Below are positions 1-9,512 of a DNA stretch of 64,000 nucleotides, piece by piece (the first letter of the stretch is position 1; each line of letters begins with the position of its first letter). The DNA is taken from contig NZ_BHVV01000002.1 in assembly GCF_003865015.1 (NCBI RefSeq), positions 248,001 to 312,000 on the forward strand, read 5' to 3'. Both the position numbers and the translations under genes were made by a program. Below the pieces are notes generated by a model. That model made no database searches and was not told where the DNA came from. It worked only from the letters and a program-made list of their open reading frames with translations. This stretch comes from Sulfurisoma sediminicola (GTDB lineage Bacteria; Pseudomonadota; Gammaproteobacteria; Burkholderiales; Rhodocyclaceae).

Positions 1-269
1 ACGCCACGATCGGCAGCCGCGTCAATGTCGGCGCCGGCACCATCACCTGCAACTACGACGGTGCCAACAAGCACCGCACGGTGATCGAGGACGACGTCTT
101 CATCGGCTCCGACACCCAGCTCGTCGCGCCGGTCACCGTCGGCCGCGGTGCCACGCTGGGCGCCGGCACCACGCTGACGCGCGACGCGCCGCCGGAGCAG
201 CTCACGGTTTCGCGTCCCAAGCAGGTTTCCGTCGCAGGCTGGAAGCGGCCGACCAAGAAGAAGGCCTAA
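1..269 (+). CDS. glmU: GlmU, C-terminal end (partial)
   Basis: C-terminal end of bifunctional N-acetylglucosamine-1-phosphate uridyltransferase / glucosamine-1-phosphate acetyltransferase, which makes UDP-GlcNAc for peptidoglycan and LPS. The gene runs in from outside the window; the first whole codon is at base 3. What remains is the last part of the left-handed beta-helix acetyltransferase domain, with the family-typical stretches [23 protein letters not shown] and GAGTT, then a basic tail ending KRPTKKKA. The next gene, glmS, supplies an earlier step of the same pathway, a common pairing. A short palindromic repeat fills the gap to glmS. Confidence 0.95.
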   Translation, partial: ATIGSRVNVGAGTITCNYDGANKHRTVIEDDVFIGSDTQLVAPVTVGRGATLGAGTTLTRDAPPEQLTVSRPKQVSVAGWKRPTKKKA

Positions 270-275
270 AGCTAT

Positions 276-341
276 GGCCCCCACGCTCACTTCGTTCGCT
301 GCCCCCACAGGGGGCTATGCCTCCCTTGGGGCGGCCCGGCG
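276..341. repeat. Palindromic intergenic repeat, copy 1
   Basis: GC-rich repeat between glmU and glmS. Its centre is a hairpin GCCCCC-ACA-GGGGGC and its right part reads CTTGGGGCGGCCCGGCG. The reverse complement of a stretch inside recG (58164-58234) matches it along nearly its full length, differing mainly in an 8-10 nt spacer and the C-run lengths. The right edge runs into GGGAGG, the likely ribosome binding site of glmS. It resembles REP-type elements; copy number in the genome cannot be judged here. Confidence 0.75.
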
Positions 342-351
342 GGAGGCATAA

Positions 352-2172
<1,821 letters not shown>

Positions 2173-2186
2173 CAAGGGAGTCCATC

Positions 2187-4259
2187 ATGTCGAACATTTC
2201 CGTCGAAACCATCCGCTCGCTGGCCCTGGTCGGCCACGGCGGCGCTGGCAAGACCACGCTGGCCGAAGCGCTGCTGCATGCCTCCGGCGCCATCGAGGCG
2301 CGGGGCGCGGTCGAGAAGGGCAACACCGTCTGCGACTTCGACCCGCAGGAGAAGGCCGCGGGCCACTCCCTCAACTCGGCGGTGGTGCATTTCTCCGACC
2401 GCAACGTCGAGGTCAATCTCATCGACACCCCGGGCTATCCCGATTTCGCCGGCCAGGCCATTGCGTCGCTGGCCGGCGTCGACACGGCGCTGGTGGTGAT
2501 CAACGCCCAGACCGGCATCGAGCTATCGACCGAGCGCATGATGAAGGCCGCTGCCGCGCGCAGGCTGTGCCGCATGATCGTGGTCAACAAGATCGACGCC
2601 GACAACGTCGACCTGCCCGGCCTCGTCAATGACATCCGCGAGCGCTTCGGCAAGGAATGCCTGATCCTCGACCTGCCGGCGCACGATCGCCACGACGTGG
2701 TCGAGGTGCTGGAGAAGGATTCGGGCGACGCCGATTTCGACTCCGTCGCCGCTGCCCATCGCGCGCTGATCGACCAGATCATCGAGGAGGACGAGGACCT
2801 GCTGGCGAAATACCTCGAGGATGGCCAGGAGCCCTCCGCCGCCGAGCTGCACGCGCCCTTCGAGAAGGCGCTGCGCGCCGGGCACCTGATCCCGATCCTG
2901 TTCGTTTCGGCCAGGACCGGCGCCGGCATCCCCGAACTTCTGCACGTGCTGGAAACGCTGGCGCCGAATCCGGCCGAAGGCAACCCGCCGCCATTCTTCA
3001 GGGGCGAGCCGGGCGGCGCGACGACCGAAGGGAGTGCAAAGCCCGAGGAATTCGCGGCTGTCCCCGATCCGGCCAAGCATGTGCTGGCCCACGTCTTCAA
3101 GGTCATCGTCGATCCCTACATGGGCAAGGTCAGCGTCTTCCGCGTGCATCAGGGGACGGTGAAGAAGGATGCGCAATTGTTCGTCGGCGACGGCAAGCGT
3201 CCGATCAAGGCCGGCCACCTCTACAAGCTGATGGGCAAGGACTATGTCGAGGTCAATGAACTGTTGCCGGGCGAGATCGGCGCGGTGGCCAAGATCGATG
3301 ACATCGATTTCGACGCGGTGCTGCACGACTCGCACGACGAGGATCACATCCATCTCAAGCCGCTGGAGTTCCCCAAGCCGATGCAGGGCCTGGCCGTCGA
3401 GACCAGGAAGAAGGGCGACGAGCAGCGCCTGTTCGAAATCCTGCACAAGCTCGAGCTGGAGGACCCCTGCTTCGAGATGGAACGCCACCCGACCACCAAC
3501 GAGACCGTGATTCGCGGCCTCGGTGAAATGCACCTGCGCTACAAGCTCGACAAGATGGCGACGCAGTTCAAGATGGAACTTGATACCAAGCCCCCGCGCG
3601 TGCCTTATCGCGAGACCATCACCGGCAATGCCGAGGGCCACTGCCGCCACAAGAAGCAGAGCGGCGGCGCCGGCCAGTTCGGCGAGGTCTATCTCAAGAT
3701 CGAGCCGCTGGCCCGCGGCGCCGGCTTCGAGTTCGTCGATCGCGTCAAGGGCGGCGTGATTCCCGGCGTGTTCATGCCGGCCGTGGAGAAGGGCGTGCGC
3801 CAGGCGCTGGACGATGGTGTCGTTGCCGGCTACCCGGTCGAGGACCTGCGCGTCATCGTCTATGACGGCAAGACCCACGCGGTCGACGGCAAGGAAGTCG
3901 CCTTCGTCACCGCCGGCCGCAAGGCCACCATCGAGGCGATCCAGGCGGCCAATCCCATCGTGCTCGAGCCCATCGTCAGCATCGAGATCATCGCGCCCGA
4001 GGTCAACATGGGCGACCTGGCCGGCGACTTGTCGTCGCGGCGCGGCCATGTCACCGGCACCACGCCGCGCGGCCACGGCACGGTGGCGATCGCCGGCGAG
4101 GTGCCGCTCGCCGAGATCACCGACTACGCTTCGCGCCTCAAGTCGATGACGGGCGGCCAGGGCGCCTATACCATCGAGTTCGCCCGCCACGCCCAGGTGC
4201 CGCCCCCGGTGCAGCAGAAGCTCGCCGCCGGCCACAAGCTGCGCGAGGACGAGGAATAA
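2187..4259 (+). CDS. Elongation factor G-like GTPase (EF-G paralogue)
   Basis: A 690-residue translational GTPase with EF-G architecture but clearly different from the str-operon FusA in this window. The P-loop is GHGGAGKTT (about residues 16-24) instead of AHIDAGKTT, switch II is DTPGYPDF, the base-recognition motif is NKID, and a SARTG motif is present. The usual RGITI of switch I is absent; the equivalent place reads AGHSLNSAVVHF. Domain IV/V signatures (SGGAGQFGEVYLKIEP, MTGGQGAYTIEF) are kept. About 25 extra Pro/Gly-rich residues lie before domain II. It belongs to the EF-G-like group found beside canonical EF-G in many bacteria, whose role is unsettled. Placement after glmS suggests co-transcription only. 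Confidence 0.9.
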   Translation: MSNISVETIRSLALVGHGGAGKTTLAEALLHASGAIEARGAVEKGNTVCDFDPQEKAAGHSLNSAVVHFSDRNVEVNLIDTPGYPDFAGQAIASLAGVDTALVVINAQTGIELSTERMMKAAAARRLCRMIVVNKIDADNVDLPGLVNDIRERFGKECLILDLPAHDRHDVVEVLEKDSGDADFDSVAAAHRALIDQIIEEDEDLLAKYLEDGQEPSAAELHAPFEKALRAGHLIPILFVSARTGAGIPELLHVLETLAPNPAEGNPPPFFRGEPGGATTEGSAKPEEFAAVPDPAKHVLAHVFKVIVDPYMGKVSVFRVHQGTVKKDAQLFVGDGKRPIKAGHLYKLMGKDYVEVNELLPGEIGAVAKIDDIDFDAVLHDSHDEDHIHLKPLEFPKPMQGLAVETRKKGDEQRLFEILHKLELEDPCFEMERHPTTNETVIRGLGEMHLRYKLDKMATQFKMELDTKPPRVPYRETITGNAEGHCRHKKQSGGAGQFGEVYLKIEPLARGAGFEFVDRVKGGVIPGVFMPAVEKGVRQALDDGVVAGYPVEDLRVIVYDGKTHAVDGKEVAFVTAGRKATIEAIQAANPIVLEPIVSIEIIAPEVNMGDLAGDLSSRRGHVTGTTPRGHGTVAIAGEVPLAEITDYASRLKSMTGGQGAYTIEFARHAQVPPPVQQKLAAGHKLREDEE

Positions 4260-4270
4260 GCGAGGCCCGC

Positions 4271-4306
4271 AGAAAGTCGGCGCCGTCCCGCCGGCGCCGA
4301 CTTTCT
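4271..4306. terminator. Bidirectional terminator between convergent genes
   Basis: Perfect 14-bp inverted repeat: 4271-4284 AGAAAGTCGGCGCC pairs with 4293-4306, with an 8-nt loop. It lies between the EF-G-like gene and the convergent AttH-like gene, whose stop codon overlaps the right arm. The short A/T-rich ends suit a terminator on both strands. Confidence 0.7.
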
Positions 4307-5423
4307 ACAGCTTCATCGGCCGGTGATAGCCGACCAGTTCGAGGTAGCCGCGACCGACGGTTCGCCCGTCGTGTCGCAGACTGACCGCCCCCTCCCAATA
4401 GACCGCGCCGGTCGACAGCCGCGCGTCGAGTTCCTGATCCTCGATCAGCGGCTCGATGTCGAAGCGCAGCGCCGCCGTGCCCTGGCCGAGCGTGAGGCGG
4501 CTGCGTACCGGGTAACTTGTGCCGGTGCGCGGCGAGCGCCAGGTTCCCAGCGTTTCGAAGCGCACTGCGTCCGGCCCGTAGCTGAGCTCGCGGCCATCGC
4601 GCTCGCGCAAGCGCGCGCTGGCCCAGCGCACGGCGGCGCCGTCGCGGCCGCGGATGCGGAAGGCCATCAGCGCCCCGCCGTCGTCGAGATTGATGCCGAT
4701 CCAGTCCCAGCCGACCGATTCCTCGTCGAGCACCGCCGTAGACCATTCGTGGTCGAGCCAGGCGCGGCCGCGCACGGGCAATGATTTGCCTTCGAAGCCG
4801 ACAGTGCCGCTGACGGCGAGTTGCGGCTGGCTGTAGTAGTGGCTGGCCTGCTCGGGGCGCGGGCCCTTGCGCGAGAAGCCGCGATCGCCCTGCAGCAGCA
4901 GCGGCTGCGTCGGCGCGAGTCCGAGCCGCAGGGCCAGTGCCTGGTCGGCGACCGTCGCGGCGTAGCGGCCCGTGGCGGCATCGCGGCTGAAGCTCCAGCC
5001 CTGCACGGCCACCGCCGTGTCCTCGAGGGCGAAGCGCGTCGATTCGTCGCCGTCGCCGACGCGGGCCGCGCGCTGCGCGTGGCGCAGGCGGCCGTGGCCC
5101 GGCCAGGCGAGCGCGGCGTGGGCGAACAGCAACTGGTGCGGCGCGAAGCGCGAGGGGTTGGCCGGGTCGTGCGCGGTGCGCGAGCGGAAGAAGGTGACCT
5201 GGAAGCCGGCCGGGCCTTCCGCGGTCTCGAGCCAGCCGGTGGCATACCACCACTCGGTGCGGTAGTCCGGATGGGCGCCGTGATCGCGCGGGAAGGCGAG
5301 CGCTCGCGGCCGGACCGGCGGGAACGACGGCGCGGCGGCCAGCGCAGCCCGGCTTGGCAGCAGGCTCGCCAGCGGCAGGCAGCCGGCCGCACCGAGCAGC
5401 TGCAGCATTCGGCGCCGCCGCAT
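4305..5423 (-). CDS. Exported AttH/CrtC-like (lipocalin-like) protein
   Basis: A 372-residue protein resembling the AttH / carotenoid 1,2-hydratase (CrtC) superfamily. It starts MRRRRMLQLLGAAG, an Arg-rich, twin-arginine-like n-region before a hydrophobic core and an Ala-rich cleavage zone (near residue 30), so export is likely. Family-like stretches are EWWYATGWLET, FQVTFFR, GRAWLDHEWS and GWDWIGINL. The ATG shares one base with the stop of the upstream permease gene (TGATG), so the two are surely co-translated; longer upstream readings fall inside the permease. In other bacteria such proteins accompany an ABC ATPase and FtsX-like permease, as here. No carotenoid genes are nearby, so a hydratase role is unlikely. 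The true substrate is unknown. Confidence 0.8.
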   Translation of the reverse strand: MRRRRMLQLLGAAGCLPLASLLPSRAALAAAPSFPPVRPRALAFPRDHGAHPDYRTEWWYATGWLETAEGPAGFQVTFFRSRTAHDPANPSRFAPHQLLFAHAALAWPGHGRLRHAQRAARVGDGDESTRFALEDTAVAVQGWSFSRDAATGRYAATVADQALALRLGLAPTQPLLLQGDRGFSRKGPRPEQASHYYSQPQLAVSGTVGFEGKSLPVRGRAWLDHEWSTAVLDEESVGWDWIGINLDDGGALMAFRIRGRDGAAVRWASARLRERDGRELSYGPDAVRFETLGTWRSPRTGTSYPVRSRLTLGQGTAALRFDIEPLIEDQELDARLSTGAVYWEGAVSLRHDGRTVGRGYLELVGYHRPMKL

Positions 5424-7975
5424 CACCAGTCCTCCCTCACCGCGCGCAGCGGGCCGGCGCCGGTGGCCTGGCGCGTCGCCAGCAGCGCGGTGGCGATACC
5501 GGCGAACACCAGCAGGGCCGTCACGACGCCGAGCAGCCCCCAGGGCACGGCCAGATCCATGTTCCAGTGGAAGGACTGCGGATTGACCACCCGCACCAGC
5601 ACCAGCGCGATGGCCAGCCCGAGCACGCCGCCGGCGACGATGCCGAACAGCGTCAGCCCTGCCGCTTCGAGCGCCAGCAGCCGCAGCAGTTCGGCGCGGG
5701 TGATGCCGAGGTGGCGCAGCATGCCGAATTCCCTGGCACGGGCGAGCGCCTGCGCCGAGAAGGTGGCGCCGATGCCGGCCAGGCCGATGGCGATGGCGAC
5801 GAGTTCCAGCAGGTAGGTGACGGCGAAGCTGCGGTCGAAGATGCGCAGCGACAGCTCGCGGATCGCGCCCGGTTCGCCGAATTCCAGGTGCCGCGTCGCC
5901 GGCACGTCGCGCTGCAGCGCCTCTGTCAGTTGCGCCGGGGTCGTGGCCGGGCGCGGCCACAGCGCGGCGTCGGTGATGCCGCGATCGCTACTCAGGCGCT
6001 GGTAGTCGGCGAGATTCAGGGTGACGGTGCCGTGCTGGCGGGCGAAGTCGCGCCAGACGCCGGCCACCGTCACCGCGACGGCACGCCCGCCGAGCGGCAG
6101 CGTCTGGCGGCTGCCGAGCGACCAGCCGTAAAGGTCGACCATGGCCTCCGACACCCAGACCGGCAGGGTGCCGGCCGGGATCTGCGCCCGCGCCAGTGCG
6201 TCGCCGGTCAGCGGAATGCGCTCGCCGGGATTGTCGAGGTCGAGGGTGCGCGCCATCAGCGTCACCGGCGGGCGCGCCGGATCGAGGTCGAACTGCTGGA
6301 TGCGCATCCACTCGACGCGCTCGAGCGCGGGGTGGGCGGCGATGGCCGCGATCTCGGCCGGCGCGACGAAGGCGCTGTTGCCACCAATTGGCACGCGGAA
6401 GTAGAGCGGCGCGGCGAGGACGCGGCCGAGCCAGCGATCGACCGAATCGCGGAAGCTGCCGACCATGATCGCCATCGCCACCATCAGGGCGAAGCTCGCC
6501 ACCACGCCGGCCAGCGCGATGCCGGCCTGGCCCGGCGCGGCGGCGAGACGCTGCGTCGAGAGGAAAGCGAGCGGATGGGTTCGCGGCGACACCCGGCGGG
6601 CGACGATGGCGAAGGCGTGGCCGGCGAGCCCCGGTACCAGCGCGATGCCACCGACCAGCCAGCAGGCAATGGCGAGGTAGCCGGCCACCGGCAGGCCTTG
6701 CAGCGGCGGCAGCCGCGTCAGCACGCCGCCGAGCGCGATCAGCGCCAGCCCCGGCCAGAGGCGGCGCAGCGCGCTGCCCGAGCCGAACAGCGCCGCCTCG
6801 GCGCCGCTGCGGATGGCCTGGGCCGGCGCGGCGCGGGCGACCTCGAGCGCCGGTGCCAGGCTGCCGGCGGCGGCCGCCAGTGTGCCGAGCGCGACGAATC
6901 CGAATATCGCCGTCGGATCGAGCAGCAAAGCGGGCGCGACGCCGGCGAAGTAGCCGCCGCCGAGGTCGCCGCCGAACAGCGTCACCGCCGCTTGCGCAGC
7001 CGCGATGCCGAGGCCGGCGCCGACGGCGCTGCCGATGAAGCCGATGGCCGCGCCCTCGGCCAATATCTGTCGCACCAGCGCCCGTGCCGGCCAGCCGAGC
7101 GTGCGCAGCAGCGCGAACTCGCCGCGCCGCCGCACCACCGACAGCGCCTGCGTCGAGAAGACGAGAAAGGCACCTGTGAACAGCGCAACCAGCGCCAGCA
7201 CGTTGAGATTGACGCGGTAGGCGCGCGACAGGTTGGCGGCGCGAATGTCGCCGGCCTCCGGCGGGCTGACGAAGACGCCGGCGGGCAGCCATGCTCCAAG
7301 GCGCTGCGTCACGGCTTCGCGCGAGGCACCGGCGGCGAGGCGCAGTTCGATGCGCGAGAGGCTGCCGAGGCGGGCGAGCCGCCATTGCGCCGCGCCGATG
7401 TCCATGGTGGCGAGGCGCTGGCGCGGCCGCGCGCCGGGCAGGCTGCCGGCCACGCGCAGCGCGACGCGCTCGAGGCCGACCTGCAGCGTCAGCGTCGCCC
7501 CCGGGGCGAGGTCCAGCCATGACTGCGCGGCGGGCGAGAGGAAGATCGCGTCGTCGGCCAGCAGGTCGGCGCCGTCAGCGGCGGGGGCGCCGATCAGCGC
7601 GGGCGCGACCTGGCCGGCGCGGAAGGGATCGATGCCGAGGACCTTCAGCGTTCGCGTTTGCCCGGGAGCGGTCGCGGTGGCGCCGAGCACCAGCGCGTCG
7701 ACCTCGACGACGGGGCTGGCCACGGCGATGTCGGGATCGGTGACGACGCGCGCGAACACGCTTTCGTCGAAGCCGCCGCGCGGGCCGCGGATCTCGAGGT
7801 CGGCCTGGCCGCTGGCGGCGCGCACGGCCTGGGCGAATTCCGTCACGGCCGAGGTGTTGATGAGCTGGACGGCGAGGCCGAGGGCGACGCCGATGGCGAT
7901 GGCGGCGAGCGCCGACAGCGCGCGCCAGGGATGGGTGCGCATTTCGCCGCCGGCGAGCCAGAAGCCGAGTTTCAT
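5423..7975 (-). CDS. FtsX-like ABC transporter permease
   Basis: An 850-residue membrane protein of the large FtsX/MacB/LolCE-type permease class. It opens with a cytoplasmic MKLGFWLAGGEMRTHPWRALS stretch leading into a first membrane helix, then a long periplasmic domain. Helix clusters follow near residues 260-380 and 410-510, a second large extracytoplasmic domain, and three last helices. The repeated Arg-rich cytoplasmic motif (ALLRTLGW..., MLRHLGITRAELLRL...) marks the two FtsX domains. Its ATG overlaps the stop of the ATPase gene by 4 nt, so the two form one transporter. Such systems usually handle lipoproteins, lipids or peptides at the inner membrane rather than classical import. The substrate is not evident. 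Confidence 0.88.
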   Translation of the reverse strand: MKLGFWLAGGEMRTHPWRALSALAAIAIGVALGLAVQLINTSAVTEFAQAVRAASGQADLEIRGPRGGFDESVFARVVTDPDIAVASPVVEVDALVLGATATAPGQTRTLKVLGIDPFRAGQVAPALIGAPAADGADLLADDAIFLSPAAQSWLDLAPGATLTLQVGLERVALRVAGSLPGARPRQRLATMDIGAAQWRLARLGSLSRIELRLAAGASREAVTQRLGAWLPAGVFVSPPEAGDIRAANLSRAYRVNLNVLALVALFTGAFLVFSTQALSVVRRRGEFALLRTLGWPARALVRQILAEGAAIGFIGSAVGAGLGIAAAQAAVTLFGGDLGGGYFAGVAPALLLDPTAIFGFVALGTLAAAAGSLAPALEVARAAPAQAIRSGAEAALFGSGSALRRLWPGLALIALGGVLTRLPPLQGLPVAGYLAIACWLVGGIALVPGLAGHAFAIVARRVSPRTHPLAFLSTQRLAAAPGQAGIALAGVVASFALMVAMAIMVGSFRDSVDRWLGRVLAAPLYFRVPIGGNSAFVAPAEIAAIAAHPALERVEWMRIQQFDLDPARPPVTLMARTLDLDNPGERIPLTGDALARAQIPAGTLPVWVSEAMVDLYGWSLGSRQTLPLGGRAVAVTVAGVWRDFARQHGTVTLNLADYQRLSSDRGITDAALWPRPATTPAQLTEALQRDVPATRHLEFGEPGAIRELSLRIFDRSFAVTYLLELVAIAIGLAGIGATFSAQALARAREFGMLRHLGITRAELLRLLALEAAGLTLFGIVAGGVLGLAIALVLVRVVNPQSFHWNMDLAVPWGLLGVVTALLVFAGIATALLATRQATGAGPLRAVREDW

Positions 7976-8640
7976 GCGACGCGTGGCAGGGTGCGCGGAG
8001 CCAGGCCGTCGCGCGTCAGTTCGAGCACGCGATCGGCACCGGCCGCGGCGTGGGCCGAATGGGTGACGAGGATCGCCGTCGCGCCGTTCTGCTTGATCTC
8101 CTCGCGCAGCAGGGCGAGGACGCTGTCGGAGGTCTCGGGATCGAGGTTGCCGGTCGGCTCGTCGGCCAGCAGCAGGGCCGGCCGGTGCACCAGGGCGCGG
8201 GCGATCGCGACGCGCTGCATCTCGCCGCCCGACAACTCGCGCGGGTAGGCATGGAGGCGGCTGCCGAGGCCGACGGCCTCGAGCATGGCGGCCGCGCGTG
8301 CGGGGTCGTCGCGCCGCAACAGCAGCAGCGGCACGCGCACGTTCTGTTCGAGCGTCAGGTGCGGCAGGATGTGGAAGGCCTGGAAGATGAAGCCGAGCTT
8401 CTCGCGCCGCAGGCGTGCCGCCGCCTCGTCCGCCAGCCCGGAGATGCGCTGGCCGCCGACGCGGATTTCTCCGGCATCGGGATGATCGAGGCCGGCCACC
8501 AGGTTAAGCAGCGTGGACTTGCCGACACCCGACTCGCCCATGATCGCGACGTATTCGCCGCCGGCCAGCGTCAGCGACAGATCGGCGAACAGCGTGTGGC
8601 CGCCGGGAGGGGTCTTGGCGATGCGGTCGAGTTCGAGCAC
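7972..8640 (-). CDS. ABC transporter ATP-binding protein (LolD/MacB type)
   Basis: A 222-residue ATPase that powers the adjacent FtsX-like permease. Walker A is GESGVGKST, the Q-loop lies in GFIFQAFHILPHLT, the signature is LSGGEMQRVAIARAL, Walker B is ALLLADEP followed by TGNLD, and the switch His is in LVTHS. Length and motifs fit the LolD/MacB/FtsE group. The start is placed at the GTG (codons V-L-E-L-D-R), because the frame further upstream reads into the divergent promoter and cus-operon region and gives unfamily-like sequence. No strong ribosome site is seen before this GTG, so the exact start is uncertain. Confidence 0.88.
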   Translation of the reverse strand: MLELDRIAKTPPGGHTLFADLSLTLAGGEYVAIMGESGVGKSTLLNLVAGLDHPDAGEIRVGGQRISGLADEAAARLRREKLGFIFQAFHILPHLTLEQNVRVPLLLLRRDDPARAAAMLEAVGLGSRLHAYPRELSGGEMQRVAIARALVHRPALLLADEPTGNLDPETSDSVLALLREEIKQNGATAILVTHSAHAAAGADRVLELTRDGLAPRTLPRVA

Positions 8641-8746
8641 GGTGTGCGGGTTCGGGAGCGGGAGGCGAGTCCGGTACTTTATGCCAGTCGCAGCGGCCCG
8701 GGGTAGCCTCGGGCCATTGCGGCGGCCGCGGAACCATGGGGCGGAC

Positions 8747-8775
8747 TTGCGGTCGAACCGTTCGCTTCCTACAAT
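8747..8775 (+). promoter_or_regulatory. Sigma70-like promoter of the copper efflux operon
   Basis: TTGCGG (8747-8752), 17-nt spacer, TACAAT (8770-8775). The -10 box ends only 9 nt before the ATG of the first gene, so transcripts would be leaderless or almost so. No operator was recognised. Confidence 0.55.
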
Positions 8776-8784
8776 GGCTTCACC

Positions 8785-9153
8785 ATGCGCCGCTGGTTTC
8801 GATTGCTTCCCTTGCTGATCACCGCCCTGTGGTTGCCGCTGCAGGCCGTGGCGGCGATCGCCATGCCCTACTGCCGCCACGCCGCCGAACAGGTCGTGGC
8901 GCTGGATGCGTCGGCGTCAGAGGCGCATTGCCGTGGCCATGCCGGCAACGACGCCCCGTCGGCAGGTGCCGCTGCCGACCAGGACTGCGACGGCTGCGAA
9001 CTCTGCCACCTCGCCAGTGCCGGCTACATGCTGCCGGCCGTGGCCATGGCCGGCCACCTGCCGCCGGCGCGCGACTTCGAAGCGCGCCCGGTTCTCGCCT
9101 CGCCCAGCTTCATTCCCGAACCTCCGCAGCATCCGCCCAGACGCTTGAATTGA
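8785..9153 (+). CDS. Small exported Cys/His-rich protein heading the cus operon
   Basis: A 122-residue protein of unknown function. Residues 1-26 look like a signal peptide (MRRWF, then a hydrophobic LLPLLITALWLPLQAVAA core). The mature part carries Cys and His in short groups (PYCRHAA, AHCRGH, DCDGCELCHL) plus Met near GYMLPAVAMAGH, which suggests binding of a soft metal in the periplasm. It precedes cusF by 64 bp with a hairpin between them. Proteins of this size, Cys pattern and place are seen in other heavy-metal RND operons, and it may fall in the DUF2946 group, but that assignment is a guess. It has no visible catalytic motif. Confidence 0.7.
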   Translation: MRRWFRLLPLLITALWLPLQAVAAIAMPYCRHAAEQVVALDASASEAHCRGHAGNDAPSAGAAADQDCDGCELCHLASAGYMLPAVAMAGHLPPARDFEARPVLASPSFIPEPPQHPPRRLN

Positions 9154-9163
9154 GAGTCCCGGC

Positions 9164-9181
9164 GCCCGCATCGGTGCGGGC
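9164..9181 (+). terminator. Hairpin between the operon's first gene and cusF
   Basis: GCCCGCA-TCGG-TGCGGGC (7-bp stem, 4-nt loop) followed by CCGCTTTTCC. It could act as a weak terminator, or protect the mRNA and set the ratio of the first gene to cusF. The T-run is short. Confidence 0.45.
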
Positions 9182-9217
9182 CCGCTTTTCCGTTCAATCG
9201 TCATTCGGGAGGTTCCC

Positions 9218-9508
9218 ATGAAAGCCATTCTGCGTGCGCTCGCCATCGCGGCGCTTGTCGTCCCCTTTTCCATCCATGCTGCCGACGCGCTGTCCGAGGG
9301 CACCGTCAAGAAGGTCGAGGCGGCCGCCGGCCGCGTGACCCTCGCCCACGGGCCCATCGAAAATATCGGCATGCCGCCGATGACCATGATGTTCAAGGTC
9401 AAGGATCCGGCGATGCTGAAGAAGGTGAAGGAGGGCGACAAGGTGCGCTTCCGCGTCGAGGAGATCGGCGGCACCTATACCGTCGTGCGCATCGAAGCGG
9501 CGAAGTAA
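9218..9508 (+). CDS. cusF: CusF-family periplasmic Cu(I)/Ag(I)-binding protein
   Basis: A 96-residue metallochaperone that would hand Cu(I)/Ag(I) to the CusCBA pump in the periplasm. A signal peptide spans about residues 1-21 (ending IHAAD). The mature part is one small OB-fold with the metal site in AHGPIENIGMPPMTMMF: His44, Met55 and Met57 hold the spacing of the E. coli His/Met/Met ligands. The place of the usual Trp (ligand His+8) is Met52. AGGTTCCCATG gives a usable ribosome site (GGGAGG). cusC follows after 4 bp. The symbol is by family; the ligand change is discussed as a finding. Confidence 0.88.
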   Translation: MKAILRALAIAALVVPFSIHAADALSEGTVKKVEAAAGRVTLAHGPIENIGMPPMTMMFKVKDPAMLKKVKEGDKVRFRVEEIGGTYTVVRIEAAK

Positions 9509-9512
9509 GGCC

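Noticed and set aside
4305-5423. Carotenoid 1,2-hydratase (crtC) as a firm name.
   Set aside because: No carotenoid genes are nearby and the operon partners are an ABC ATPase and permease; only superfamily similarity is supported.
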